Source: an uncultured Bacteroidota bacterium (lineage in GTDB: Bacteria; Bacteroidota; Bacteroidia; Bacteroidales; GCA-2748055). From it: 44,097 nt of DNA. Shown here in pieces: positions 23,573-33,074 of the stretch (position 1 is the first letter of the stretch; every line of letters begins with the position of its first letter). Both the position numbers and the translations under genes were made by a program. The notes below the pieces were generated by a model. That model ran no database searches. It saw only the letters and a program-made list of their open reading frames with translations, and was not told the DNA's origin. The stretch lies in assembly GCA_937129385.1 (NCBI GenBank), contig CAKZNC010000190.1, positions 1-44,097 on the forward strand. Direction: 5' to 3'.

Positions 23573-25987
23573 ATGAGGATACCCTTTATTATTTCCCTTT
23601 TCGTTTTCTCTCTCACCGTATATTCACAGGGAACCGACCACTGGAAAAGCATTGTCCAGACAGGCATGACATGCAAGTACATGATCCCGGACCAGGAGAT
23701 TGGTGATGCATGGAAAGACAATGATTTCGATGACAGTGGCTGGACCGACGGCTTGAACGGGATCGGTTACGGGGATGACGATGATGCCACAATCGTACCT
23801 TCCGGAACACAGTCGGTGTACATGCGCTATACATTCAATATTGAAGATACAGCGCTCCTCAGACAATTGATCCTTGACATGGACTATGACGATGGTTTTG
23901 CGGCATACCTCAACGGTACAGAAATCGCCAGTGGGAATATCACCAAGCCATACAGCTGGGACATGACACTCGAACGCGACCACGAAGCTGCACTCTACCA
24001 GGGATTGCTGCCCGAAAGATGGAACCTGAGTGAATCTGTGTATGGCCAAGCCCTGGAAAACGGGAACAACATTCTTGCCGTCGAGATCCACAATGTGGGC
24101 ACCACTTCAAGCGACATGAGCTCAAACGTATTTTTACATGCGAATTTCACGGAGGATGTTACAGGATACAGTGATCCGCCACAATGGTTTAAACCACCGG
24201 TGACACTTTACAGTCATCTCCCCATCGTAGTTATAAATACAACCAATAGCATCCCCGACGAGCCCAAAGTACATGCATGGATGGACATCATCTATACTGA
24301 AGGTGATACCTCGAGTCAGTACGACACGCCAAATGTCTATTCCGGCCATATCGGAATTGAAAGAAGGGGCGAGTCATCGTCTGGATGGCCCAAGAAGCAG
24401 TATGCCATTGAAACACGTACAGCACAGGACAGTAACCTGAATGTATCCCTGTTGGGGATGCCGGCAGAAAACGACTGGATATTGAATGCCCCATACTCAG
24501 ACAAGACCCTCATAAAGAATGTGCTTACCTTTAAGCTATCAAGGCAGATGGGAGAATCTGCACCCAGGACACGTTTTGTCGAAGTGGTTCTCAATGGTGA
24601 CTACCAGGGCATCTATGTCCTCATAGAGAAGATCAAACAGGACAGTGGCCGGGTGAACATTGCCAAGCTATTGCCGACCGACACCGAGGGAGATGAACTC
24701 ACCGGTGGATATCTCGTCCGAAATGACAAAACCACTGACATGGAATCATATGAGTACTGGAGAGGTCCTTCCGACCGACCTTACGGATTGCAGAGCCTGT
24801 ATATGTTCTACGACCCCAAATATGAAGACATGGCCTATGAGCAGCGAAGATACATCGTGGATTTCACCAAGACCTTCGAAGATGCCCTGATCTCTTCGAA
24901 TTTCAGGGATTCACTCGACGGGTACAGGAAATATACCGATGTATTCTCCTACATTCATATGATGTTTATCAATGAGATGAGCATGAATGTGGACTGCTAC
25001 CATTTCAGCACCTATTTTTATAAGGACAAAGATTCGGACGGGGGAAAATTCTTCTCAGGGCCAGTCTGGGATTACAATCTCTCCTGGGGCAACGTGAATT
25101 ACGGGAATGTATATGCCGACGATGGGTTTATTTATACCCGCGGTGGCAGGATGTTTCATTGGCGGCGCATGATGGAAGATCCCTGGTATGCCGACATTGC
25201 CTATGGCAGGTGGGACGACCTCCGAAGCAATGTGCTGAGCTGGCAGAACATTGAACACATCATCGACAGTTGTGTCACCCTGATGGGTCCTGCCATCGAC
25301 AGGAACTATGACAGGTGGCCTGTCCTTGGAACCTATTTATGGCCCAACGTGGAATGGCCGGAAACCCATGAGGAAGAGATCACCATGTTAAAGGATTTCA
25401 TTATCGAACGGCTCCCGTGGCTCGACAGCCAATGGAGCGGTATGGGGGATTATGCAGACTATCCTCCGCACCTTGTATGTCGGGACGACCAGTATTTTGT
25501 TGCCAACGTGGGTGCAGGAGCTTACTTTGTTGCTGAATATGGTGAACTGGACCCTGAATTTGCATGGGATGATTTCAATATTGAATCATTGAGCAACAAT
25601 ATCAATGGAGACAGGAGCCTGAACGGGGTAACGATTCCTGACAACACTTCGATTACCTGGACCATCACCGATTCACGCGGACAACAGGAAACATGCAGCT
25701 TCAATGTTTTCGTTGAGCCAACCAGTGTCATCCATGATGTGTATGCCGATTACCGGCTGAATATGTATCCCAATCCGGCCCGCGACCATTTCATTGTCGA
25801 AGCGAACTTCCCGATCAGTGAAGTCCTTGTGCAAACGATGGACGGGAAAACCATTCAGCATACAAAACCCGGCTTCGAGCGAAAAGTACAGATCAATACT
25901 TCATCACTCAGCAACGGGGCTTATATCGTAACCGTGAAATCGGATAATGGATTCAGGCGCAGCGAGCTACAGGTGATCACCAGGTAA
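23573..25987 (+). CDS. T9SS-exported CotH-family protein with N-terminal jelly-roll domain
   Basis: The 804-residue protein has a signal peptide (to ~19, VYSQG). A beta-sandwich at ~22-193 follows (WKDNDFDDSGW, GIGYGDDDD, LDMDYDDGFAAYLNG), a galactose-binding-like fold often found before CotH. The CotH domain (~215-620) shows GHIGIERRGESS, PKKQYAIET, NDWILNAPYSDKTLIKN, LNGDYQGIYVLIEKIK and GPVWDYNLSWGN, the last carrying the Asp/Asn expected for kinase-like metal binding. CotH-family members are protein kinases in Bacillus spores and invasins in fungi; in Bacteroidota they are uncharacterised surface proteins. An HYR/Ig-like spacer (~636-730) and a T9SS sorting domain (~740-804, MYPNPARDHFIV) end it. 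It is divergent from the regulator gene. Confidence 0.88.
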   Translation: MRIPFIISLFVFSLTVYSQGTDHWKSIVQTGMTCKYMIPDQEIGDAWKDNDFDDSGWTDGLNGIGYGDDDDATIVPSGTQSVYMRYTFNIEDTALLRQLILDMDYDDGFAAYLNGTEIASGNITKPYSWDMTLERDHEAALYQGLLPERWNLSESVYGQALENGNNILAVEIHNVGTTSSDMSSNVFLHANFTEDVTGYSDPPQWFKPPVTLYSHLPIVVINTTNSIPDEPKVHAWMDIIYTEGDTSSQYDTPNVYSGHIGIERRGESSSGWPKKQYAIETRTAQDSNLNVSLLGMPAENDWILNAPYSDKTLIKNVLTFKLSRQMGESAPRTRFVEVVLNGDYQGIYVLIEKIKQDSGRVNIAKLLPTDTEGDELTGGYLVRNDKTTDMESYEYWRGPSDRPYGLQSLYMFYDPKYEDMAYEQRRYIVDFTKTFEDALISSNFRDSLDGYRKYTDVFSYIHMMFINEMSMNVDCYHFSTYFYKDKDSDGGKFFSGPVWDYNLSWGNVNYGNVYADDGFIYTRGGRMFHWRRMMEDPWYADIAYGRWDDLRSNVLSWQNIEHIIDSCVTLMGPAIDRNYDRWPVLGTYLWPNVEWPETHEEEITMLKDFIIERLPWLDSQWSGMGDYADYPPHLVCRDDQYFVANVGAGAYFVAEYGELDPEFAWDDFNIESLSNNINGDRSLNGVTIPDNTSITWTITDSRGQQETCSFNVFVEPTSVIHDVYADYRLNMYPNPARDHFIVEANFPISEVLVQTMDGKTIQHTKPGFERKVQINTSSLSNGAYIVTVKSDNGFRRSELQVITR

Positions 25988-26009
25988 CAGGTCTGCCTGT
26001 ACACGAAAA

Positions 26010-26036
26010 CCCCGCCGGGAGCCAGCCAGGCCGGGG
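26010..26036 (-). terminator. Candidate terminator between convergent genes
   Basis: CCCCGCC pairs with GGCCGGGG with one bulged base around a 12-base loop. TTTT follows on the minus strand, so it best fits termination of the sulfatase gene that ends at 26054. It may also serve the CotH gene. Confidence 0.5.
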
Positions 26037-26053
26037 ACAGAAAGTCGTCCATG

Positions 26054-27460
26054 TCAGTAGTCCAGCGATTCCCGGAAGCGGGTATATTCCTGCTCCAGCT
26101 CCTTTAGTTTTTCAGGCGCACTGGCAGCCTGGTTTTCCTGTTCGGAAATATCACCTGAAAGGTTGAAAAGGAACCGCTCCCCTTCCATCATTTCAGGTTT
26201 GATACCGGGATAATCTGCAGGTGTGGCCTGTTCGACCGGCGCAATGATCGTCTCCCCGTCCGGTGCCCGCTTGTCCTTCCAGTTTTCCAGGTTGGGCTTA
26301 TGGTAGAACCTGGGCCTTTCAAGAAACAGTTTCCAGTTGCCATCCCTGACCGTCCGAATTTCATTGCCTCGCATCGTAAAGATGGGTGGATGTGAGGTCC
26401 GCTCACCGGTGAGAATAGTTGTTATGTCCTCCCCATCCAGAACCACTTCGGCTGGCAGATCAATGCCTGTAAGTGACAACAGGGTGGGGAATATATCGGG
26501 TGACCAGCATGGGGTTTCCACCGTCTCGCCTGCCGGAAAGACATCCGGGTACCGGATGATAAAGGGAACACGTACGCCCCCTTCCCAATTGGTGGCTTTT
26601 TTCCCCTTCAGGGGTTTCACGTTTCCTCCGTAGGATGCCCCATTGTCGGACATAAAGATCACGATCGTGTTTTCCAGGATTCCCTCTTTTTTCAATTCTG
26701 AAATGATCGCCTGTACCGACCAGTCCAGCTCCCTGATCACATCCAGGTATAAATCGTCGGGAGTCTCAGGGGTATAAAAATTCTCTGACGCAGCCAGAGG
26801 CTTGTGAGGCATGGCATGACACAGGTGCAGGAAAAATGGCTTGTCGCTGTTTTTACGGATGAAGCTGATCGCTTTCCCGGTGTAGGTTTTCGTGAGAATC
26901 GCCTGGTCGACCGGGTACATCACAGTATCCATGTTCTCAATGAGCTGCACCGGGCGCATGTCGTTGCTGTAGAGGATCCCATAATATTCATCGAACCCGT
27001 GCTTCACGGGAAAATACTGGGGAAGATGCCCCAGGTGCCATTTCCCGTAGCATGCAGTTCGGTACCCATTCTCCCGGAACACTTCCCCCAGCATGATTTC
27101 GGAATCACGGATCCCGACACTGTCGATGCCTGCATCGGGTGCCGGGTTCTGCACAACGCCATGCCGTAGCGGAAAACGACCGGTCAGCAGGGTTGCCCGC
27201 GAAGGCGCGCAATAGGGAGTGGGCACGTAAAAATCTGTGGCCCGGACACCTTCACTGGCCAGTTTGTCGATATGCGGCGTAGAGGTGGCCTCGTCACTGT
27301 AGCAGGAGATATCGCTGTACCCCATGTCATCGGTAAGGATGATCAGTACATTCGGGGGCTGGATTGATTTCTGGTTTCCATTGTTGCATCCGGAAGTAAG
27401 GAGCAGCATGCAGGGAACAATGGATGTGATTAAGATGGATCTTTTCAATATGTGCATCAT
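26054..27460 (-). CDS. Lipoprotein sulfatase (S1 family)
   Basis: The 468-residue lipoprotein (Cys25, LTSGC) hydrolyses sulfate esters, probably from a glycan. The S1 signature CAPSRATLLTG puts the formylglycine precursor at Cys84, with the C-x-P-S-R core intact. Metal ligands Asp44 and Asp45 (LTDDMGYSD) and the later SDNGAS motif are present, as is YGKWHLGH. A formylglycine-generating enzyme must activate it; none is encoded in this window. The C-terminus is normal and has no T9SS domain, so it is membrane-anchored, unlike the other sulfatase here. The endonuclease/exonuclease/phosphatase-family gene lies 106 bases upstream on the same strand and may be co-transcribed. Confidence 0.94.
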   Translation of the reverse strand: MMHILKRSILITSIVPCMLLLTSGCNNGNQKSIQPPNVLIILTDDMGYSDISCYSDEATSTPHIDKLASEGVRATDFYVPTPYCAPSRATLLTGRFPLRHGVVQNPAPDAGIDSVGIRDSEIMLGEVFRENGYRTACYGKWHLGHLPQYFPVKHGFDEYYGILYSNDMRPVQLIENMDTVMYPVDQAILTKTYTGKAISFIRKNSDKPFFLHLCHAMPHKPLAASENFYTPETPDDLYLDVIRELDWSVQAIISELKKEGILENTIVIFMSDNGASYGGNVKPLKGKKATNWEGGVRVPFIIRYPDVFPAGETVETPCWSPDIFPTLLSLTGIDLPAEVVLDGEDITTILTGERTSHPPIFTMRGNEIRTVRDGNWKLFLERPRFYHKPNLENWKDKRAPDGETIIAPVEQATPADYPGIKPEMMEGERFLFNLSGDISEQENQAASAPEKLKELEQEYTRFRESLDY

Positions 27461-27566
27461 GATTGTTCTGTTTATACAAATATGAATTGATTTCGGTTAT
27501 TGAGAGTCCTAATTTGCATTTCATTCTCGCAGGCCACCCACTTATGAGGGGTTTTTAAGGCGGATT

Positions 27567-28490
27567 TCACTCGTAACCGGTCAGCTCAAACTCGACATAG
27601 ATGGGGTTGTGATCCGAGGGATAGACACCGTCAACATTGTACTTCACCTCTTCATATTTCAGCACCTTCACCGGACCCTTGTATAAGATCCAGTCGATCT
27701 CATTGTGATCCGTGGATGTGTCGGTAAACAGACCGGGGACATTGCCTGTGGCTCCTTTAACAAGGACCTTGTAGGGTGGACTGCCGGGCCTGCAATTGAA
27801 ATCCCCCATCAGGAATACCGGTCGCTCCGCTGTCCATTCACCGAATCTTGCCAACGCACTTACCCGGTCATGGATAAGTCGTGATGCATTCAGCCTGGCC
27901 AAGGCTTCACTGCGGCTGTTAAAGAAATGGGTGTTGAAAACATAGAATTCCCGGGTATGCTCCCAGTGTCCGCGGTAATCCTGTGGATAGGGACCATTTT
28001 TCCCTTCGGCAGGAATATCGATTAATGCCAGCCTGACCCAGGTGACCATTCGGGGATTGACATCCGGACCGCTCCCGATCACCTCCGGGGTTTCGGAAAG
28101 CTGGAAACTCTGAAGCTCCCGCAAACGAAACTTATCTCTTTTAATAAAGATGGCCATGTGCTCATCATCATCACCACCCTGGCGTCCTTCTCCAACGACA
28201 ATATATTCCGGGAGATGCGCTGCCAGGAAATCGATTTGCGCTTTCAACCCCTCCTGCGTGCCGATGATATCCGGATCATACTGCCGGATCATCTCCAGCT
28301 GCATATCGCGACGTACCTCCCAGGCGGGTTCAAAGGTCGGACTGGCAAACTTGATGTTGTAGGTCATCATACTGATGGTCAGGTCGTCACCACCCATGTT
28401 AGGTGACTGGGCCAGGGCGGAATCTTCAGAGATACTTGTCAGACCGATAAGGCAAAAAACAATTGCAGGGATAAAAGAAGATGGTTTCAT
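27567..28490 (-). CDS. Secreted endonuclease/exonuclease/phosphatase-family enzyme
   Basis: The 307-residue protein has a signal peptide (to ~28, SALAQS). All EEP-fold catalytic motifs are visible: Asn45 (MTYNIKF), Glu80 (GTQEGL), His188 (FNTHFF), Asp230 and Asn232 (MGDFNCRPG), Asp266 (IDWILYKG), and Asp293/His294 (PSDHNPIYVE). This fold hydrolyses phosphodiester or phosphomonoester bonds in nucleic acids, phosphoinositides or sphingomyelin; secreted members in Bacteroidota have unproven substrates. It is divergent from the Gfo/Idh/MocA gene and upstream of the sulfatase on the minus strand. A role in removing phosphate from a glycan or nucleotide is inference. Confidence 0.9.
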   Translation of the reverse strand: MKPSSFIPAIVFCLIGLTSISEDSALAQSPNMGGDDLTISMMTYNIKFASPTFEPAWEVRRDMQLEMIRQYDPDIIGTQEGLKAQIDFLAAHLPEYIVVGEGRQGGDDDEHMAIFIKRDKFRLRELQSFQLSETPEVIGSGPDVNPRMVTWVRLALIDIPAEGKNGPYPQDYRGHWEHTREFYVFNTHFFNSRSEALARLNASRLIHDRVSALARFGEWTAERPVFLMGDFNCRPGSPPYKVLVKGATGNVPGLFTDTSTDHNEIDWILYKGPVKVLKYEEVKYNVDGVYPSDHNPIYVEFELTGYE

Positions 28491-28651
28491 ATTGCGTGAT
28501 TATTATTGGAATTCGGAAATAGGTCCGGATCGCAAACCACAAATTACTGTGCATGGTATAATGATCGCTTAATAATTGATTAATGGAGCCCAATTCGAAT
28601 CATTAATACTCAGTTTATTAAAAATTAACAGGCTTGATGTATATTGTGTAC

Positions 28652-29743
28652 ATGAAAAAACAAATACTCCTGGCAGTTTGCATCTGCCTGATCGGAACAA
28701 TGATGATCGCACAACAGCCGGTAAAGATCGGGGTTGCCGGGTTATCGCATTCCCATGTAGTCCCTTTGTTGCGCAATATGGACCGGGATGATATCGAGAT
28801 CGTGGGGATCGCTGAAAGTGATGAAAAACTGGTGCAGCGGTATGTAGATAGATTTGGCTTTGACAAGGGGCTGGTATATGAAACACTTGAAGAGATGGTG
28901 GAAAAGACAGCACCCGAGGGTGTGATCACCTTTACTTCGATATTTGACCACCTCAAAGTTGTGGAAGTTTGTGCTCCAATGGGCATCCATGTGATGGTGG
29001 AGAAGCCGCTGGCGGTATCCATGGAGCATGCCAACGAGATGGCCGGACTGGCAAAAAAGCACGGGATCATGGTGCTGACCAATTACGAAACCTCCTGGTA
29101 TCCGTCAAACCATTTTGGATACAGCATGATCCGGGAAGGGAAGCTGGGCAAGCTCAGAAAGGTCATCGTATATGACGGACACAAGGGGCCGAAAGAGATC
29201 CGGGTGAACGAGGAGTTCCTGGACTGGCTCACCGATCCGGTCCTGAACGGTGGCGGGGCGGTGATGGATTTCGGCTGCTATGGCGCCAATCTGCTTACCT
29301 GGATCCTGGATGGTGAAAAGCCTGAAAGTGTCTATGCCAGCCTGAATCAGTACAAACCAGGTGTCTACCCGAAGGTGGACGACGACGCCACCATCATTCT
29401 CTCCTACCCCGATATGGAAGGGGTGATCCATGCATCATGGAACTGGCCGTTTAACCGAAAAGACATGCATGTTTACGGGACAACCGGCTATTTTTACCAG
29501 GACGACGCAGAACATGTACGGTACAGGCTTGATGAATCATCCGGGGTACAATCGGAGCAGATCGGGCCGGCCACCATTCAGTATACCGACCCATTCAATT
29601 ATTTCGCCGATGCGATAAGGGGAAAGGTGGAGATCAAACCAACCGACCTCGCTGCACTTGAACTGAACATCACCGTTGTGGAGATCCTCGAGGCTGCAAA
29701 GGAGAGCAGCATGAAAGGCCGGGAGGTGAGGCTGACCCGGTAG
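28652..29743 (+). CDS. Secreted Gfo/Idh/MocA-family oxidoreductase
   Basis: I chose the ATG at 28652 (363 residues, MKKQILLAVCICLIG), which opens a signal peptide cut near MIAQQ; in-frame TTG/ATG codons at 28634-28637 are earlier but unlikely. The N-terminal Rossmann domain begins KIGVAGLSHSHVV, with the usual GxGxxG altered. The EKP motif is at 118-120 (VMVEKPLAVS). The C-terminal domain has GGGAVMDFGCYGANLL, of the glucose-fructose-oxidoreductase-like subtype in which Tyr replaces His. The family oxidises or reduces sugars using NAD(P). Export is notable since the cofactor is cytoplasmic; it must be carried tightly bound. It follows the divergent EEP gene. Confidence 0.88.
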   Translation: MKKQILLAVCICLIGTMMIAQQPVKIGVAGLSHSHVVPLLRNMDRDDIEIVGIAESDEKLVQRYVDRFGFDKGLVYETLEEMVEKTAPEGVITFTSIFDHLKVVEVCAPMGIHVMVEKPLAVSMEHANEMAGLAKKHGIMVLTNYETSWYPSNHFGYSMIREGKLGKLRKVIVYDGHKGPKEIRVNEEFLDWLTDPVLNGGGAVMDFGCYGANLLTWILDGEKPESVYASLNQYKPGVYPKVDDDATIILSYPDMEGVIHASWNWPFNRKDMHVYGTTGYFYQDDAEHVRYRLDESSGVQSEQIGPATIQYTDPFNYFADAIRGKVEIKPTDLAALELNITVVEILEAAKESSMKGREVRLTR

Positions 29744-29912
29744 ATAAAATTACGCATAGTATTCCGGAGGGATTGAATGGGTTTAAACCTCCCAATGCGT
29801 GACATGAAATGCTGTTCATAATGATGAGATACAAGATTAATCTTTAATTAATATTCTGTTATTGTATACAATTTATCATTGTGTTATCATTCATTTTTAA
29901 CCCCACAATTCC

Positions 29913-32900
29913 ATGATGAAAAGTATCCGTTTATCGCTTTACCTGGTTATTTCGCTATCCATTCTTATCCTGTTTCCGCAGGATAATACAGCACAAACCG
30001 AAGCTGCGCTGGTCTATCCCGGTGAAGATGGCAGACTGGTATATGTAAAACATGCCAACGTCGAGGAAAGCAACCTGGATAACATGGTCATTGATTATTC
30101 TCACTGCGGCTTCATGGGTGGCGGTGTTGCCATCCCGGACATCCCGGTAATGGCCACTGTATATCCTCAATTCGGGGATGACCAGCAACGGATCCAGGAG
30201 GCCATCGATTATGTGTCCGGACTCGAACCAGATAAAAACGGATACAGGGGCGCAGTATTGCTGAAAGCAGGCACCTATGAACTCGGAAATTCTTTACAGT
30301 CGTTTAATGATGCTCTACAAATTAAAACCAGCGGTGTGGTCCTTCGCGGAGAGGGACAGGGGCCCGGTGGAACGATTCTGAGAACGGCATACGAAACGAA
30401 GCACCAGGTGATCGCAACACGGCCGCAAAGACCATCCATCGGCACCAGTAATCTTACAAGGATCGCCGATCCATATGTGGGGTCAGGGGTTTTTGGATTC
30501 CACGTGGAGGATGCCAGTGCCTACCAGGCCGGTGACACTATCTTTGTCCGCTTTACACCAAACCAGGCATGGTTCGACGAAACCTATGCAAACGCATACA
30601 TGGGAGACGGAGACATTGACTGGGACGCCGGGACCTATACCATCAAATATGAACGTATCATCACGAATGTGGAAATCGACAGCATCACCATTCACTCCCC
30701 CGTGATCATGCCGATGCAGACGAGCTTGGGCGGTGGTGAAATTGTGAAATTATCGCTGTCACAGGAGCGTTTAAACAGGGTGGGCGTGGAAAACATGCGC
30801 CTGATCGGCACTGGGATTACCCCAACGTGTCCCGCAGATGATCCAAACAGGCTGCAGACGGCGATTCATTTTGAATACACAGAGAATAGCTGGATCAGGG
30901 ATATCACGGTCCTCCATACCTCCAATTCACTTTTTAAGATGTGGGACGCTCACCATGTCACCATAGAAGATTGCGCGTCACTTGATCCGCTTGGTCCGAA
31001 ACGTGCCGGTTACCGCTACACCTTCTATTTTGATGCGGCCTCCAGCCACAACCTTTGTCAGCGCACCTACACTTACGACGGCCGACATGACTATGTGCTT
31101 GGTCCCCGGATCCCGGGACCCAACGTGTTTCTTGATGGTGTTTCCGAACGGGGTGGCACACAGGGCCCACACCAGCGACTGGCCACAGGCACCCTGTTTG
31201 ATAATCTGAAACTTCAAAGTCTGATTGCCCTTGAGCACCGGAACGGATCCGGCTCGGGTCACAGCTGGGCCGGCATGCAGAGCACGATCTGGAACACGGA
31301 ATCTCCTTCCGTCATCTGTGATGCACCGGTGGGCCATATGAACTATGCCATTGGCAATACGGGCACCGAGATACTGAGCGGATATATCAACAACACACAA
31401 CCAGGCGTCTACAGGGGACATTACGATTCACACGGGGAGCATGTGGTGCCCAGGAGTCTCTATCTTAAACAGCTGGAAGACAGGCTGGGAACCTCTTCAG
31501 TAGGAAATATTACCATACCTGAACAGCTGGATGGTGTTATTTATGACATGATTGAATCCTGGAAGGGAGAGGGTGCGCTGGAAGAAACCGGTACAGCATC
31601 AATGGCCTCCCCCACAGATTTAACCGTATCGGACCTGGGAACCACGGAAGGATCGGAGTACATTGAATTCCAGTGGACCGACAATGTGCCGGATGAGACC
31701 AAATTCATCCTCGAAAGATCAGCCGATGGCGGTGTGACATTCACCCAGGTGGCAGAGCTCGCAGCCAATTCCAAAACTTTCAGGGACGAAGATATTCTCC
31801 AGGATACTTACCATTACAGGCTCAAGGCAGTGAATGACCTGTTGGAATCGGGGTATGTTTACCTTTTTGCCGACCTTTTCGACGAGGCACTATATGCCAC
31901 CGTGACTTTCAGGGTGGATATGCAGGAGATCAATGACCTCTTCGATGGTGGCGATGTATGGATGGTCGACCACATGGACGATGCGAGGTTTGAAATGACA
32001 GACGAAGACACCGATTCCATTTACACCCTTGCCCTCTCATTCATGGTGGGCAAAAACCTGGCATACAGTTTTGCCTACCAGGACGGGGCAGATTCCGCAA
32101 CAAATATCGTGATGGAAACCGTTACAGGTGACTGCCTAAACAGCGAAGGGACCAGGCATCTGGTGGTGACATCGGAAGATATTGTGCTTCCCCCGAATCT
32201 ATTCGGATCATGCGATGTAGCACTTCCCGATGGAACCGATGTAACCGATCTGGAAGGAACCATTATCTTCGGATCAAATGATGATGAGCAATGGATCGAT
32301 GCAGAAAACGGATCCGGTTCACCTCCCAATGAGAGAGTTGAAAAGCTGATCGATAATGACATCGAGACCAAGTACCTGGTTCGGGCAGTATATTCCTGGG
32401 TGGAGATTAAAACCAACCGGTTTGTGAAGCTGAACGGCTATACCATTACCTCCGCCAACGACGCACCTGAGCGGGACCCCAGGGCATGGGAGCTGAGGGG
32501 CTGGAACAGGGAGACCGAAACCTGGGAGACCCTCCACGAGGTGAACAACAACCCCGTGTGGGAAAGCAGGCACAAGATCAGGGTCTGGAACATCGAAAAT
32601 GATCAATGGTACCACAGGCACCGCCTCTACATCCAGGGAATCAATGGCGACATCCAGGGTTTGATGCAAATGGCAGAACTGCAGCTGTTCGGTGAAGCGG
32701 GAGATTATACGGGTACCCGGAATGTTACGCAGGATCCCGCAATGGTCTGGCCCAACCCGGCAAGCGATCAACTGCATATGATGTGGCCGGTGCAAGGGAA
32801 TGTGACCGTCGAACTTTATGATGTCTCGGGGAAAAAGGTCCTGGATAAAATTCACCGGGATGGATCGGCGTCATCATTCAGCATGGACGTCTCCTCGCTA

Positions 32901-32978
32901 AATGCAGGGATGTATATTCTCAGGCTGATGAATGCCGATGAGATCGTGGTAAAGAAGATCCTGGTGGATCAGCATTGA
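29913..32978 (+). CDS. T9SS-exported multidomain beta-helix protein, candidate polysaccharide lyase
   Basis: The 1021-residue protein (ATG at 29913 or 29916) has a signal peptide to ~28. A right-handed beta-helix at ~55-525 resembles the pectate-lyase-3 type: DYSHCGFMGGGVAIP, GAVLLKAGTYEL, VVLRGEGQGPGGTIL, and repeated short turns (SWIRDITVLH, HHVTIEDCAS). An FN3 domain (~566-650), a VTFRVDM-type beta-sandwich (~660-768), a discoidin/F5-8-C-like carbohydrate-binding domain (~780-928) and a T9SS sorting domain (~942-1021, VWPNPASDQLHM) follow. The catalytic residues of this lyase-like family are not known to me, so the activity is unproven. The gene converges on the sulfatase at the end of the polysaccharide locus. 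Confidence 0.85.
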   Translation: MMKSIRLSLYLVISLSILILFPQDNTAQTEAALVYPGEDGRLVYVKHANVEESNLDNMVIDYSHCGFMGGGVAIPDIPVMATVYPQFGDDQQRIQEAIDYVSGLEPDKNGYRGAVLLKAGTYELGNSLQSFNDALQIKTSGVVLRGEGQGPGGTILRTAYETKHQVIATRPQRPSIGTSNLTRIADPYVGSGVFGFHVEDASAYQAGDTIFVRFTPNQAWFDETYANAYMGDGDIDWDAGTYTIKYERIITNVEIDSITIHSPVIMPMQTSLGGGEIVKLSLSQERLNRVGVENMRLIGTGITPTCPADDPNRLQTAIHFEYTENSWIRDITVLHTSNSLFKMWDAHHVTIEDCASLDPLGPKRAGYRYTFYFDAASSHNLCQRTYTYDGRHDYVLGPRIPGPNVFLDGVSERGGTQGPHQRLATGTLFDNLKLQSLIALEHRNGSGSGHSWAGMQSTIWNTESPSVICDAPVGHMNYAIGNTGTEILSGYINNTQPGVYRGHYDSHGEHVVPRSLYLKQLEDRLGTSSVGNITIPEQLDGVIYDMIESWKGEGALEETGTASMASPTDLTVSDLGTTEGSEYIEFQWTDNVPDETKFILERSADGGVTFTQVAELAANSKTFRDEDILQDTYHYRLKAVNDLLESGYVYLFADLFDEALYATVTFRVDMQEINDLFDGGDVWMVDHMDDARFEMTDEDTDSIYTLALSFMVGKNLAYSFAYQDGADSATNIVMETVTGDCLNSEGTRHLVVTSEDIVLPPNLFGSCDVALPDGTDVTDLEGTIIFGSNDDEQWIDAENGSGSPPNERVEKLIDNDIETKYLVRAVYSWVEIKTNRFVKLNGYTITSANDAPERDPRAWELRGWNRETETWETLHEVNNNPVWESRHKIRVWNIENDQWYHRHRLYIQGINGDIQGLMQMAELQLFGEAGDYTGTRNVTQDPAMVWPNPASDQLHMMWPVQGNVTVELYDVSGKKVLDKIHRDGSASSFSMDVSSLNAGMYILRLMNADEIVVKKILVDQH

Positions 32979-33057
32979 TCATAGGATCACTTTTGATCAA
33001 CAGAGATGATCACTGAGCAGAATTGATCTGCTATTATTACCGTAACAAATTGTGATC
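32942..33057. repeat. Cluster of nine GATC sites, some about 10 bases apart
   Basis: GATC starts at 32942, 32957, 32967, 32977, 32985, 32995, 33008, 33025 and 33054. Several are within TGATCA palindromes. The first three lie in the coding end of the beta-helix gene, the fourth spans its stop codon, and the rest lie in the convergent intergenic gap. Confidence 0.6.
33016..33032. terminator. Weak convergent terminator hairpin
   Basis: AGCAGA and TCTGCT pair perfectly (6 bp) around a 5-base loop. ATTATT follows on the plus strand. It lies between the beta-helix gene and the convergent sulfatase gene, so it is well placed, but the stem is short. Confidence 0.4.
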
Positions 33058-33074
33058 AATTGTCAATGTTGCCA

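Noticed and set aside
29759-29808. Possible terminator after the Gfo/Idh/MocA gene (ACGCAT ... ATGCGT with inner GGAGG/CCTCC)
   Set aside because: The stem is interrupted by a large asymmetric loop and no T tract follows on the plus strand; only the GGTTTAAACC palindrome inside is exact.
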